NCBI RefSeq assembly: GCF_018129005.1
Contig: NZ_JAAEDL010000004.1
Coordinates: 124,001 to 188,000 of the forward strand
Direction: 5' to 3'
From: Neoroseomonas eburnea
GTDB lineage: Bacteria; Pseudomonadota; Alphaproteobacteria; Acetobacterales; Acetobacteraceae
Length of the DNA stretch: 64,000 nucleotides
This document shows, in pieces, positions 17,846 through 26,763 of this stretch. The notes beneath the pieces are model-generated. The model did not search any database, had not been told where the DNA came from, and saw nothing but the letters and a program-made list of their open reading frames with translations. A program made the position numbers and the translations under genes. Every line of letters starts with the position of its first letter. Positions within the stretch are counted from its first letter, which is position 1.

Positions 17846-18688
17846 TCAGCCGACCGGGATGTTGTCCAGCAGCCGCACCGTGCCGAGCCGCGCTGCGGCG
17901 ATGAGCCGCATCGGGCCATCCGCGCGTCGCGCGGTCAGCGGCTTCAGCGTCTCGGCCTCGACCAGGGCGAGGTAGTCCGGCGCGAAGCCGGTGTCGCGCA
18001 GGGTTTCCAGGCCCTCGCCGAGGGCCGACGCGACCGGCGCGCCGGCGGCGATCGCCGCGGCGGCCTTCGTCATCGCCCGGTGCAGCACCGGCGCGGTGGC
18101 GCGTTCCTGCGCGGAGAGGAAGCGGTTGCGCGAGGACAGGGCGAGCCCGTCCGCCTCCCGCACCGTCTCCACCGGCAGGATGCGGATGGGGATGTCGAGG
18201 TCGCGCGCCATGCGGGTGACGACCTGGAGCTGCTGCCAGTCCTTCTCGCCGAAGGCGGCGACCTCCGCCTGGGTCTGCTGGAACAGCTTGCAGCAGACGG
18301 TGGCGACGCCGCGGAAATGGCCGGGGCGGGCATCGCCCTCCCAGCCGGCCGAGGGGCCGGCGACCTCGATCACGGTGGCGCTGCCGGGCGGGTACATCGC
18401 CTCCACCGGCGGCATCCATGCGAGGTCGCAGCCCGCCGCGCGCAGCTTGGCGAGGTCGCCTTCCTCGTCGCGCGGATAGCGCGCCAGGTCCTCGTTGGCC
18501 CCGAACTGCAGCGGATTGACGAAGATGGAGGCGGCGACGGCATCCGCCTCCCGCCGCCCGGCGGCGACGAGGGACAGGTGCCCCTCATGCAGCGCGCCCA
18601 TGGTCGGCACGAGGGCGAGGCGCTTGCCGGCCGCGCGCAGGGCGGCAGTGGCGGCGCGGAGCGAGGGTAGGTCCCGGCAGATCTGCAT
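17846..18688 (-). CDS. panC: Pantothenate synthetase (pantoate--beta-alanine ligase)
   Basis: This protein of 280 residues, the normal length, makes pantothenate from pantoate, beta-alanine and ATP in the cytoplasm, the last step before coenzyme A synthesis. It carries PTMGALHEGHLSL with the HIGH-like HEGH at 34-37, IFVNPLQFG, NEDLARYPR, the pocket HFRGVATVC, GEKDWQQLQV and LSSRNRFLS, all diagnostic for PanC. Start ATG 18688 gives the standard N-terminus (MQICRDLPSLR). It is divergent from the methyltransferase gene at 18751. panB is not adjacent. Confidence 0.97.
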   Translation of the reverse strand: MQICRDLPSLRAATAALRAAGKRLALVPTMGALHEGHLSLVAAGRREADAVAASIFVNPLQFGANEDLARYPRDEEGDLAKLRAAGCDLAWMPPVEAMYPPGSATVIEVAGPSAGWEGDARPGHFRGVATVCCKLFQQTQAEVAAFGEKDWQQLQVVTRMARDLDIPIRILPVETVREADGLALSSRNRFLSAQERATAPVLHRAMTKAAAAIAAGAPVASALGEGLETLRDTGFAPDYLALVEAETLKPLTARRADGPMRLIAAARLGTVRLLDNIPVG

Positions 18689-18750
18689 GGGCGCACCGTA
18701 GCCTGCGCGCATGGACGGGCAAGCGCGGCATCGGCATGGTCCGCCATGCC

Positions 18751-19944
18751 ATGACCGCATCCCAAGACCGCCCCCTGATCCGCCTGCTGCCCGGCCGCGA
18801 CCGTCGCGTGAAGTCCGGCCACCCCTGGGCCTTCTCCAACGAGATCGCCATGACCCCGGCGGCGAAGGCGCTGCCGCCGGGCAGCGTGGTGCGTCTCGAA
18901 GGCGATGACGGCGTGAAGCACGGTGCCTGGCACTTCAACCCGCATTCGCTGATCGCGGCGCGCCGGCTTTCCGCCGACCCCGCCGCCGCCTGCGACGGCG
19001 CCTGGTACCGCGAGCGCCTCGCCGAGGCGCTCGCCCTGCGCGACCGCCTGTTCGACGCGCCGCAGTACCGACTGGTCCATGCCGAGGCCGATGGCCTGCC
19101 GGGCCTGGTGGTGGACCGCTACGGCGACGTCGTCGCGGTGCAGGCGAACACCGCCGGCATGGACGCGGCGACGCCGATGATCGTCGAGGCGCTGTCGGCG
19201 CTGGTCGCGCCGCGCGGCATCGTCGCGCGCAACGACAGCGGTGTGCGCAAGCTGGAAGGGCTGGAGGAGGAGGTGCGGCTGCTCGCCGGCGACGCCACAG
19301 GCGCCGTCGTGGAGGAGAACGGGCTGCGCTTCCCGGTCGATCTGCTCGGCGGCCAGAAGACCGGCTGGTTCTTCGACCAGCGCGAGCACCGCGCGCGCGT
19401 CGCCCGGCTGTCGAAGGGCGCCACCGTCCTCGATGCCTTCTGCCACACCGGCGGCTTCGGGATCGGCTGCGCGGTGGCCGGCGCGGCGCAGGTCACGCTG
19501 CTCGACCGCAGCGAACATGCGCTCATGACCGCGCAGCAGGCCGCGGCGATGAACGGCGTCGACGGGCGCGTCACGACGATGCGCGCCGAGGCGATGGAGG
19601 CGCTGGAACGCATGGTCGGCGAGGGCCGCCGCTTCGGCGTGGTGATCACCGACCCGCCGGCCTTCGCCAAGACGCGCAAGGACCAGCCGGCGGCGCTGCG
19701 CGCCTATGCGAAGCTCGCGCGCCTCGCCGCGACGCTGGTGGAACGCGGCGGCTTCCTCTTCATCGCGTCCTGTTCGCACCATGTCGCGCCGGGCGAATTC
19801 GCCGATGCCGTCGCCTGGGGCGCCCATCGGGCCCGGCGGGATGCGCGCATCCTGCACATGGGCGGCGCCGGGCCGGACCATCCGCTGCACCCGATGCTGC
19901 CGGAAAGCGCCTACCTCAAGGGCATGCTGCTGCACCTGGCATGA
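18751..19944 (+). CDS. Class I rRNA methyltransferase (RlmI/RlmK-type, PUA plus Rossmann domain)
   Basis: The 397-residue protein has an N-terminal PUA domain (LLPGRDRRVKSGHPWAFSNE), a central RlmI-like strand region with GLPGLVVDRYGD, a SAM-binding loop at VLDAFCHTGGFG and the catalytic-region motif TDPPAFAKTRKD. This matches RlmI-family 23S rRNA cytosine-C5 methyltransferases, although the exact target position is not assignable. ATG 18736 is an alternative start five codons upstream. The stop overlaps the start of the following DUF3293 gene as ATGA. Confidence 0.92.
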   Translation: MTASQDRPLIRLLPGRDRRVKSGHPWAFSNEIAMTPAAKALPPGSVVRLEGDDGVKHGAWHFNPHSLIAARRLSADPAAACDGAWYRERLAEALALRDRLFDAPQYRLVHAEADGLPGLVVDRYGDVVAVQANTAGMDAATPMIVEALSALVAPRGIVARNDSGVRKLEGLEEEVRLLAGDATGAVVEENGLRFPVDLLGGQKTGWFFDQREHRARVARLSKGATVLDAFCHTGGFGIGCAVAGAAQVTLLDRSEHALMTAQQAAAMNGVDGRVTTMRAEAMEALERMVGEGRRFGVVITDPPAFAKTRKDQPAALRAYAKLARLAATLVERGGFLFIASCSHHVAPGEFADAVAWGAHRARRDARILHMGGAGPDHPLHPMLPESAYLKGMLLHLA

Positions 19945-20393
19945 CGCCGGCGCGCACCCTGCCGCATGTCCGCTTCGACCTGCCGGACCCGATCCCGGTC
20001 GGGCCGCGGCTTGCGCGCGGCTGGCGGATCACCTGCTATGAAGCGGCGGGCGCGACGATCCGGCTTGGCCGCCGGTCGCGCGGGATCGACCGTCTGCTCG
20101 GCGCCGCCGGCGTCCGGCATGGTGCTTTCGTCGGCGCCTGGAACCCGCTGAGCCGGCCGCATCCGGAATCGTGGAACCACACGCAACTCGACCGGCTGCG
20201 CAGGCTGGCGGGCCGCGCCGGCATCGCCTTCCTCGAAGGCGCCGGGCATGCCGCGCGGCCGCCCTGGGCGGAGCGGCACCTGCTGCTGCTCGCCGACTGG
20301 CGGCGCTGCGCCGTGCTCGCGCAACGCTTCCGGCAGCATGCCATCCTGCTGGTGCGGCTGCGCGCGCCGTCGCGGCTCCGCGTGCTGCGATGA
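19941..20393 (+). CDS. DUF3293 domain-containing protein
   Basis: The 150-residue protein has the features I associate with DUF3293: AFVGAWNPLSRPH, an internal helix, FLEGAGH, PPWAERHLLLL and RFRQHAILLVR. The family's function is unknown. The gene overlaps both its neighbours by ATGA, the rRNA methyltransferase before it and the MFS transporter after it, so all three are translated from one message. Confidence 0.82.
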   Translation: MTPARTLPHVRFDLPDPIPVGPRLARGWRITCYEAAGATIRLGRRSRGIDRLLGAAGVRHGAFVGAWNPLSRPHPESWNHTQLDRLRRLAGRAGIAFLEGAGHAARPPWAERHLLLLADWRRCAVLAQRFRQHAILLVRLRAPSRLRVLR

Positions 20394-21544
20394 TGGCGGC
20401 GCTGCCCTTCCTTGCCGCGGTCTTTGCCGTGCGCGCGGCGCTCGGCGCGCTGTTCCAGGCGCCGGGCGCGGCGGCGGCCGTGCTGGTGCCGGAATTCGGG
20501 CTGGACTGGACGCGGTTCGGCACGCTGGTCGGGCTGTTCTGGTTCCCTGGCCTGGTGCTGGCCTTTCCGCTCGGACTGGCGGCGCGGCGGCTGGGGGACC
20601 GGGCGGGGGTGCTGCTCGGCCTCGCGCTGCTGGTGGCGGGCGCGCTTGGCGCGGCGGCCGGCGGATCCGTGCCGGCGCTGTTCGCCGGGCGCCTGCTGAT
20701 GGGCGTGGGGACGGTGCTGGTGATCCTGCTGCTGACCAAGATGGTGCAGGACCGCTTCCATGGGCCGGACCTGTTTCCTGCCATGGCGGTCTATGTGCTC
20801 GGCTGGCCGATCGGCATCGCGGCGACGCAGGCGCTGTTGCCGGGCGTTGCGTTGGCGCTCGGCTGGCAGGCGCCGTTCCTGGTCGCGGCGGCGGCAGGGG
20901 GGCTGGCGTTCCTGGCACTCGCCCTTGCGGCCCGGCCCGTGCCGCGGGCGCCGGCGCCGCCCCCCGGCGCGGGCCGGCTGACGGGGCGGGAAGTGCGGCT
21001 GATGTGCCTCGCCGGCGCCTGCTGGGCGGCGGTCAACGGCACCTACATGGTGCTCGTCACTTTCGCTCCGGTGCTGCTGGCGGAACGTGGCCTCGGCGTC
21101 GCGGAGGCGGGATTCGCGACCTCGCTGATGTCCTGGGTGAACGTCGTCGCGGTGCCGGCGGGGGCGATGCTGGCGCGGCGGGCCGGCACGACGGTGCCGA
21201 TGGCGCTCGCCTGCATCGGCGCGGCGGCGGCGCTCGCGGCCGCGCTGCCCTTCGCGCATACCGGCCTGGCGGCGCCGATCCTTGCCCTGCACGGGCTGCT
21301 CTATGCCCTGCCGATCACGGTCTTCTCGGCCCTGCCGGCGATCGCCGTGCCACCGGAGCGGCGGGCGCTGGGCCTCGGCGTGTACTTCGTGTGGTTCTAC
21401 GCGGGGTGCACGGGCTTCCCGCCGCTCGCCGGGTGGCTGGCGGACCGCTCCGGCGGGGCGAGCGCGCCGGTGCTCTTCGCCGCCGCGCTGCTCGTGGTCG
21501 CGCTGGCGCTGTTCCTGCTGTTCCGCCGCGGCGTGGCGCGCTGA
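20390..21544 (+). CDS. MFS transporter
   Basis: The 384-residue hydrophobic protein has about twelve membrane segments and no large soluble domain. Its first cytoplasmic loop reads ARRLGDRAGVL, close to the major facilitator consensus, and a similar loop LARRAGTTVP follows the seventh segment. Start ATG 20390 overlaps the DUF3293 stop by four bases. It resembles CynX/NimT-like and other small-molecule permeases; the substrate is not deducible. Confidence 0.88.
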   Translation: MMAALPFLAAVFAVRAALGALFQAPGAAAAVLVPEFGLDWTRFGTLVGLFWFPGLVLAFPLGLAARRLGDRAGVLLGLALLVAGALGAAAGGSVPALFAGRLLMGVGTVLVILLLTKMVQDRFHGPDLFPAMAVYVLGWPIGIAATQALLPGVALALGWQAPFLVAAAAGGLAFLALALAARPVPRAPAPPPGAGRLTGREVRLMCLAGACWAAVNGTYMVLVTFAPVLLAERGLGVAEAGFATSLMSWVNVVAVPAGAMLARRAGTTVPMALACIGAAAALAAALPFAHTGLAAPILALHGLLYALPITVFSALPAIAVPPERRALGLGVYFVWFYAGCTGFPPLAGWLADRSGGASAPVLFAAALLVVALALFLLFRRGVAR

Positions 21545-21580
21545 GGCGGGCACGATGCCTTCACCTTCGTGCGGTCCGCG

Positions 21581-22336
21581 TCAGTTCACGCCCACGGCGC
21601 CGCCCATCACCTCGCCGATGCCGTGGTGCACCACCAGGTCGGCGAGGTCGTCGAGCGGCGTCTCCTGCCGGTTCACGATCACCAGCCGCGCGCCGTTGCG
21701 CTTGGCGACCTCGGGGAAGCCCGCGGCCGGATAGACCACCAGCGAGGACCCGAGGACGACGAAGAGATCCGCCGCCAGCGTCTCGCGCCGCGCGCGTTCC
21801 ATCGCGTTTTCCGGCATCGCCTGTCCGAAGCTGATCGTCGCGGTCTTCACCAGCCCGCCGCAGGCGACGCAGCCCGGCACTTCGCCGTCGCGTTCGAAGG
21901 CGGCGCGCAGGGCGCCGATCTCGTAACGCTTTCCGCAGTCGAGGCAATGCGCGTAGGTGGAATTGCCGTGCAGCTCGATCACCTGCGCTTCCGGCACGCC
22001 CGAAGCCTGGTGCAGCCCGTCGATGTTCTGGGTGATGACGGCCGAGGCCTTGCCCTGGCGCACCAGCAGCGCGACGGCGCGATGCCCGCGATTGGGCTGC
22101 GCGGCACGCATCACCGGCTCGCTGTCGAAGCGGCGGCGCCAGGCCTCGCGCCGCGCCTCGGCCGACGAGACGAAATCCTGGAACATGATCGGCTGCACGC
22201 GGGCCCAGGTGCCGCCCGGGCCACGGAAATCCGGGATGCCGGATTCGGTGCTGATGCCCGCGCCGGTGAAGACGACGACGCGACGCGCGCTGTCGAGCAT
22301 CTGCCTGAGCGTGGCGGCGTCGCGGGCGGCGTCCAT
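21581..22336 (-). CDS. Sir2-family NAD-dependent protein deacylase (sirtuin)
   Basis: The complete 251-residue sirtuin removes acyl groups from lysines while consuming NAD+. Motifs are GAGIST (25-30), SGIPDFRG, TQNIDGLHQ (102-110) and ELHGN with catalytic His123. A zinc ribbon follows with Cys131, Cys134, Cys156 and Cys159, then VVLGSSL. The Tyr-x-x-Arg pair used by CobB/SIRT5 to favour succinyl groups is not clear in the EARREAWRRR segment, so plain deacetylation is as likely. It is convergent with the MFS gene. The gene could be named cobB, but I leave the symbol open. Confidence 0.93.
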   Translation of the reverse strand: MDAARDAATLRQMLDSARRVVVFTGAGISTESGIPDFRGPGGTWARVQPIMFQDFVSSAEARREAWRRRFDSEPVMRAAQPNRGHRAVALLVRQGKASAVITQNIDGLHQASGVPEAQVIELHGNSTYAHCLDCGKRYEIGALRAAFERDGEVPGCVACGGLVKTATISFGQAMPENAMERARRETLAADLFVVLGSSLVVYPAAGFPEVAKRNGARLVIVNRQETPLDDLADLVVHHGIGEVMGGAVGVN

Positions 22337-22665
22337 GCGGGAAGTCTGGCGAGGGGCGGGGTGGTTGTCGAGGAGGGGCGGGGGGAGAAGAGAACTTCTC
22401 CCCCCGCACCCCCCTCAACCTTCTTTGTCACCTGGGAACCGGCCTCCGAAGTCATACCAGCGGCACGAGTTCCTGACTTGTGCGGAGGCCGCGAATGCGG
22501 CCCGCCGGCAGTCCGGCGAAGCCAAGCAAACCGGAGGTTTGCGCCCGGCGCCTGAGGGCAGGAAAGGGCGGCTGCCAGCGGTCGCGAGTAGCGGCCGCCG
22601 GTATCAGTTCCCAGGTGCCAAAGAAGGGAGGGGGTTCGGGGGAGGTTCACCCTCCCCCGACCTTT
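22337..22665. repeat. About 300-bp non-coding element with imperfect terminal inverted repeats
   Basis: The whole gap is filled by one symmetric structure. The left end has a perfect 13-bp stem (22378-22390 with 22395-22407, loop AGAA), then ACCTTCTTTGTCACCTGGGA at about 22418-22437. The right end mirrors this: TTCCCAGGTGCCAAAGAAGG at 22608-22627, then a 10-bp stem at 22636-22660. Inside, CATACCAGCGGC at 22453 mirrors GCCGCCGGTATC ending at 22605. It has no open reading frame, so it looks like a MITE or a REP-type composite. The right hairpin could also terminate tam transcription. Confidence 0.65.
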
Positions 22666-23436
22666 TCACGCGACCCGCGCCAGCATGAACAGCCGCCGGA
22701 ACGGCAGCAGCACCACCCCATCCGCCTGCGGCGGGTAGGCCGCCCGCATCGCCGCGCGGTAGGCTGCGAGGAAGCCCTCCCGCAACTCGCCCTCCAGCGC
22801 ATCGAGGAAGGGCCGCAGGCTGCTCCCCATCGCCCACTGGACCACCGGGTCTTCCCCGCGCAGCACATGGACGTATTCCGTGATCCAGAATTCGAGCGCC
22901 GCGACGCGCGGCCGCAGCAGGTCGTAGTAGGCGCCGGGGTCGAGGATCGGCGGCGCGCTCGCCACGCCCGCGAGCTTCGCCGCCCAGGGCCCCTGCCGCG
23001 CGACGCGGTCCTGGTCCGCGCGCAGCGGCCGGTCGTGCATCGCCGGCATCTGCACCGCCAGCACGCCGCCCGGCGCGAGATGCGCCAGCAGGCGCGGGAA
23101 CAGCGCCTCGTGCCCGCCAAGCCAATGCAGCGCCGCGTTGCTGAACAGCACGTCCACCGGGGCGGCGGGCGACCAGTTCGCGATATCCGCCTGCTCCGTG
23201 GCGAAGCCGCCGCCGGCCGCCTTGGCGAGCATCGCGGCGCTGCCGTCCACCCCGGTCACCGTCGCGCCGGGGAAGCGCGCGGCGAGCGCCGGCATGGCGT
23301 TGCCCGCGCCGCAGCCGAGGTCGACCACGCGCTTCGGCGAGGGGTGCGCGATGCGCCCCATCAGGTCGAGCGCCGGCCGCAGGCGCTCATCCTCGAAGCG
23401 CAGGTACTGCGTGGCGTCCCAGCTCGACGCGCTCAC
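22666..23436 (-). CDS. tam: Trans-aconitate 2-methyltransferase
   Basis: The 256-residue SAM-dependent methyltransferase resembles E. coli Tam along its length: WDATQYLRFEDERLRPA, RVVDLGCGAGNAMPAL (SAM loop), GVDGSAAMLAKA, ADIANWSP, LFSNAALHWL, GGVLAVQMPA, and a C-terminal PQADGVVLLPFRRLF. Tam methylates trans-aconitate, a toxic by-product of the citric acid cycle. The GTG start at 23436 overlaps the patatin-gene stop as GTGA, so it is the third gene of a coupled operon after bdhA and the patatin gene. Confidence 0.9.
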   Translation of the reverse strand: MSASSWDATQYLRFEDERLRPALDLMGRIAHPSPKRVVDLGCGAGNAMPALAARFPGATVTGVDGSAAMLAKAAGGGFATEQADIANWSPAAPVDVLFSNAALHWLGGHEALFPRLLAHLAPGGVLAVQMPAMHDRPLRADQDRVARQGPWAAKLAGVASAPPILDPGAYYDLLRPRVAALEFWITEYVHVLRGEDPVVQWAMGSSLRPFLDALEGELREGFLAAYRAAMRAAYPPQADGVVLLPFRRLFMLARVA

Positions 23437-24509
23437 AGGAAGCGGGCCCGGATGTCGACGCTGCTCTCGCGGCCGAGCTTGTCGAAATGCTGGTCGAGCC
23501 ATGCGTCGGCGGCCTCCCGTCCGTACTGCTTCAGCATGCAGAGGAAGTCCCAGTCGCCGTTGAACTTGGTGCTGAGCTTGAACTTGCGCATGCGGTCCTC
23601 GTCCTCGATCAGGTGGATGAAGAGACGTCGGTAGCGCGGCTGTTCCAGCCGCCCGCTGTCGAGCAGGCGCTGCACGAAGTCGATGGCGCGCATCTCCGCC
23701 ATCAGCGACCCGTTGAAGGTGATCTCGTTCAGCCGGTTGACGATGTCGGAGGCCGAGGTCGGCGTCTCCTCGCGCACCGTGGGGTTGAGCTGGATCAGCA
23801 CGATGTCCGGCGGCCCGCCCTGGTCATACAGGGGCCAGAGCGCCGGATTGCCGAGATAGCCGCCGTCCCAGTAGGGCTCGCCGTCGATCTCGACCGCCTT
23901 GAACACCTGCGGCAGGCAGGCCGAGGCGAGCAGCGCGTCGACCGTCAGCTCCTTGCGGGTGAAGACGCGGGGCTTGCCGGTGCGCACGCTGGTCGCGGAG
24001 ACGAAGAGCCGCGGCGCCTTCGCCTCCATGCGCAGCCGGTCGAAGTCGATGCTGTCCACCAGCGCGTCGCGCAGCGGGTTGTAGCTGTAGGGGAAGGGAT
24101 TGATCTGGTACGGCGAGAGCACGCGGGAGAGCGTGTCGAAGGTGCGGTAGGCGACCGACCAGGTCAGGTCGTGCCCCCAGACGAGCTTCTCCATCGGCGT
24201 CGACCGCAGCGGGCTGATCGCGAGATGCCCCGCGATCGAGCGCCAGAAGCGGTCGAGCGCGGAGATCGCCGCCGCCGGCCCGCCGTCGAGCAGCCCCTGC
24301 ACCACCATCGCGCCGTTGATCGCGCCGGCGGAGGTGCCGGACAGCCCGTCCAGCTCCAGCCGGTCGTCCTCGAGCAGCCGCTCCAGCACGCCCCAGGTGA
24401 AGGCGCCATGCGTGCCCCCGCCCTGCAGCGCCAGGCTGATCCGGCGTCTCGCCGGCGGCTTGGCGACGGCGGGGGTGGCCGGGCCGGTCTGTGGCGTCGC
24501 CTCGCTCAC
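23433..24509 (-). CDS. Patatin-like phospholipase family protein
   Basis: The 358-residue protein has the patatin catalytic dyad: oxyanion loop GGGTHGAFTWG (30-40), nucleophile Ser60 in GTSAG, and Asp215 in DGG. A C-terminal extension (IHLIEDEDRM, FLCMLKQYGREAADAWL) resembles the DUF3734 tail of bacterial members. GTG 24509 overlaps the bdhA stop (GTGA). Patatin domains hydrolyse acyl lipids; the bond with 3-hydroxybutyrate dehydrogenase suggests a role in polyhydroxybutyrate or lipid turnover, which is inference. Confidence 0.92.
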   Translation of the reverse strand: MSEATPQTGPATPAVAKPPARRRISLALQGGGTHGAFTWGVLERLLEDDRLELDGLSGTSAGAINGAMVVQGLLDGGPAAAISALDRFWRSIAGHLAISPLRSTPMEKLVWGHDLTWSVAYRTFDTLSRVLSPYQINPFPYSYNPLRDALVDSIDFDRLRMEAKAPRLFVSATSVRTGKPRVFTRKELTVDALLASACLPQVFKAVEIDGEPYWDGGYLGNPALWPLYDQGGPPDIVLIQLNPTVREETPTSASDIVNRLNEITFNGSLMAEMRAIDFVQRLLDSGRLEQPRYRRLFIHLIEDEDRMRKFKLSTKFNGDWDFLCMLKQYGREAADAWLDQHFDKLGRESSVDIRARFL

Positions 24510-25300
24510 GCCGCCGTCCAGCCGCCATCGACAGAGAGCGCCGCCCCGTTCACGCCGCCCGAGCCCGGGCCGCAGAGCCACAGCGCCATCCGCGCGACTT
24601 CCTCCACCTCGATCCAGCGCTTGGAGGGCTGCTTCTCGAGCAGGTAGTCGGTCAGCGCCTTCTCCTCGCTGACGCCGTGCTTCTCGGCCAGCGGCTTCAC
24701 CTGTGCCTCGGCCAGCGGCGTGCGCACGAAGCCGGGGCAGATGGCGTTGCAGGTGATGGGCGTCTTCGCGACCTCGATCGCCACCACCTTGGTCATGCCG
24801 ACCACGCCGTGCTTGGCGGCGACATAGGCGACCTTGAAGGGGCTCGCGACCAGGCCGTGGGCCGAGGCGACGTTGACGATCCGCCCCCAGTTCCGCCGGC
24901 GCATCCCCGGCAGCGCCGCCTTGATGGCGTGGAAGTTGGAGGAGAGGTTGATGGCGATGATCGCGTCCCAGCGCGCCTCGGGGAATTCCTCCACCGGGCT
25001 GACGAACTGGATGCCCGCGTTGTTGACCAGGATGTCGAGCCTGCCGAATGCCTTCTCGGCATCGGCCACCATGCCGCGCACCTCGTCGGGCTTCGACATG
25101 TCCGCGGCGGAATAGGGCGCGTCGCCCCCGCCCATGGCGGCGCCGACCTCGGCGCGGGCGGCGGCGATCTCCTCGGGCTTGCCGAAGCCGTTGAGCATGA
25201 CCTTCGCCCCGGCCTGGGCCATGAGCAGCGCCATGCCGTGGCCGATGCCGGAGGTGGATCCGGTGATCAGGGCCGTTCGGCCCGCAAGTGTCTTTTCCAT
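24506..25300 (-). CDS. bdhA: 3-hydroxybutyrate dehydrogenase (SDR family)
   Basis: The 264-residue classical short-chain dehydrogenase interconverts 3-hydroxybutyrate and acetoacetate with NAD. It shows TGSTSGIG (14-21), NNAG (93-96) and the catalytic Ser146, Tyr159 and Lys163. The stretches GIQFVSPVEEFP, SAHGLVASPFKVAYVAAKHG and AICPGFVRTPL are characteristic of 3-hydroxybutyrate dehydrogenases rather than of acetoacetyl-CoA reductases. It is the first gene of the bdhA-patatin-tam operon. The gene probably works in mobilising polyhydroxybutyrate. Confidence 0.93.
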   Translation of the reverse strand: MEKTLAGRTALITGSTSGIGHGMALLMAQAGAKVMLNGFGKPEEIAAARAEVGAAMGGGDAPYSAADMSKPDEVRGMVADAEKAFGRLDILVNNAGIQFVSPVEEFPEARWDAIIAINLSSNFHAIKAALPGMRRRNWGRIVNVASAHGLVASPFKVAYVAAKHGVVGMTKVVAIEVAKTPITCNAICPGFVRTPLAEAQVKPLAEKHGVSEEKALTDYLLEKQPSKRWIEVEEVARMALWLCGPGSGGVNGAALSVDGGWTAA

Positions 25301-25335
25301 GTGACCAGCCCTGGAGAACGGACCGGCACTAAGGC

Positions 25336-26763
25336 TCAGGGCAGGCGATTGAGCAAGCCGACGATGCGCTTCGTGCCCGGGGCCAGGAATTTCGGGGTGT
25401 AGAACTCCGAGGCCGCCCGCTTCCCCGCCTCCTGCGCCGTCGGATAGGGCAGCACCGCCCCGGCCAGGGCCGACAGGGGCAGGCGCCGCCCGATCATCAG
25501 CGCGAACATCCCGGCCATGTCGCCGGCGCCGGGGCCCACCACGGAAGCGCCGAGCAGCCGTCCCTTGCGGTCGGTCACCAGCTTCACCAGCCCCTCCGCC
25601 CTGCCTTCCGCGACCAGGCGGTCATTCTCGGCGAGCGGCCAGCGCAGGATGGTGAGGTCCTCGCGCCCGGCGGCGCGCAGCTCGGCCTCGGTCGGGCCGA
25701 TCTGGGCGATCTCGGGGTCGGTATAGGTGACGCGCGGCAGGGCGGCATAGGAGAGCTTCGCCGGCAGCCGGAACAGCATGGCCCGCGCGATGATGCCGGC
25801 GTGCTGCGAACAGACATGGGTGAAGGCGCGCGGCCCGAGCCCCTGCGGATCGGCGATGTCCCCCGCCGCCCAGACCCGGCGGTTGGAGACCGAACGCAAC
25901 GCCAGGTCGGTCGTCACCCCGCGCGACGTGTGGGCGATGCCGGCGGCCTCCAGCCCCAGCCCGTCGAGCCGCGGGGCGCGCCCCACCGCGAGCAGAAGAT
26001 GCGTCCCGGCGATGCGCGTGCCGTCCTCGAGCAGCACGGCGATGCCCTGTGCATCGGGTTCCGCCGCGACGATGCGGGCGCCCTCGTGCAGGGCGACGCC
26101 GTCCGCCTCCAGCGCCGCGCGCAGCGGCGGGAGGCATTCCGCCTCCTCCCGGCCGGCTATCCGGGCCGCTTCCAGCACCGTCACCCGGCAGCCGAGCCGG
26201 GCATGGGCCTGCGCCATCTCGAGCCCGATCGGCCCGCCGCCGAGGATGATAAGGTGGCCGGGCCGCTCGCGCAGGGAGAACAGGCTTTCATTGGTCAGGA
26301 ACGGCAGGCCGGCGAGGCCCGGGATGGGCGGGACGACGGCGGCGGACCCTGCGGCCACCACGGCGCGGCGGAAGGTGAAGCGCCGGCCGCCGCCCTCGAT
26401 CGTGTCGCGCGCGACGAAACGGGCGGTGGCGCGCACCACGGTCGCGCCCATGGCACGGAAGCGCTCCTCCGAATCATTGGGGGCGATCGTCGCGATGGCG
26501 CCGGCAACGTGTTCCCGCACCCCGTCCCAGTCGATCTCCGGTTCCGGCAGGCGGAGGCCAAAGCGGTGTGCGCGGCGGGCCTCGGCGGCGGCACGGGCGG
26601 CGGCGAGCAATGCCTTGGACGGCACGCAGCCGAAGTTCAGGCAGTCGCCCCCCATGGCGCCGCGCTCGAACAGCGCAACCTTCAGCCCGAGCCCGGCGGC
26701 GATCGCCGTGACCGAGAGCCCCGCCGCGCCCGCCCCGATCACCGCCACGTCCAGGTCAGGCAT
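25336..26763 (-). CDS. FAD-dependent pyridine nucleotide-disulfide oxidoreductase (MerA/dihydrolipoamide dehydrogenase-like)
   Basis: This 475-residue flavoprotein has an FAD-binding GAGAAG (10-15), a redox-active pair Cys41 and Cys46 in [13 protein letters not shown], an NAD(P)H-binding [20 protein letters not shown], and the dimerisation domain. The C-terminal active-site His-Pro of lipoamide and glutathione reductases is replaced by Tyr-Pro in LPYPTAQE, as in MerA-like relatives. There is no N-terminal metal-binding domain and no C-terminal Cys pair, so mercury reduction is unlikely. Its start overlaps the end of the upstream VTT membrane gene by eight bases, so they are likely partners. 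Confidence 0.9.
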   Translation of the reverse strand: MPDLDVAVIGAGAAGLSVTAIAAGLGLKVALFERGAMGGDCLNFGCVPSKALLAAARAAAEARRAHRFGLRLPEPEIDWDGVREHVAGAIATIAPNDSEERFRAMGATVVRATARFVARDTIEGGGRRFTFRRAVVAAGSAAVVPPIPGLAGLPFLTNESLFSLRERPGHLIILGGGPIGLEMAQAHARLGCRVTVLEAARIAGREEAECLPPLRAALEADGVALHEGARIVAAEPDAQGIAVLLEDGTRIAGTHLLLAVGRAPRLDGLGLEAAGIAHTSRGVTTDLALRSVSNRRVWAAGDIADPQGLGPRAFTHVCSQHAGIIARAMLFRLPAKLSYAALPRVTYTDPEIAQIGPTEAELRAAGREDLTILRWPLAENDRLVAEGRAEGLVKLVTDRKGRLLGASVVGPGAGDMAGMFALMIGRRLPLSALAGAVLPYPTAQEAGKRAASEFYTPKFLAPGTKRIVGLLNRLP

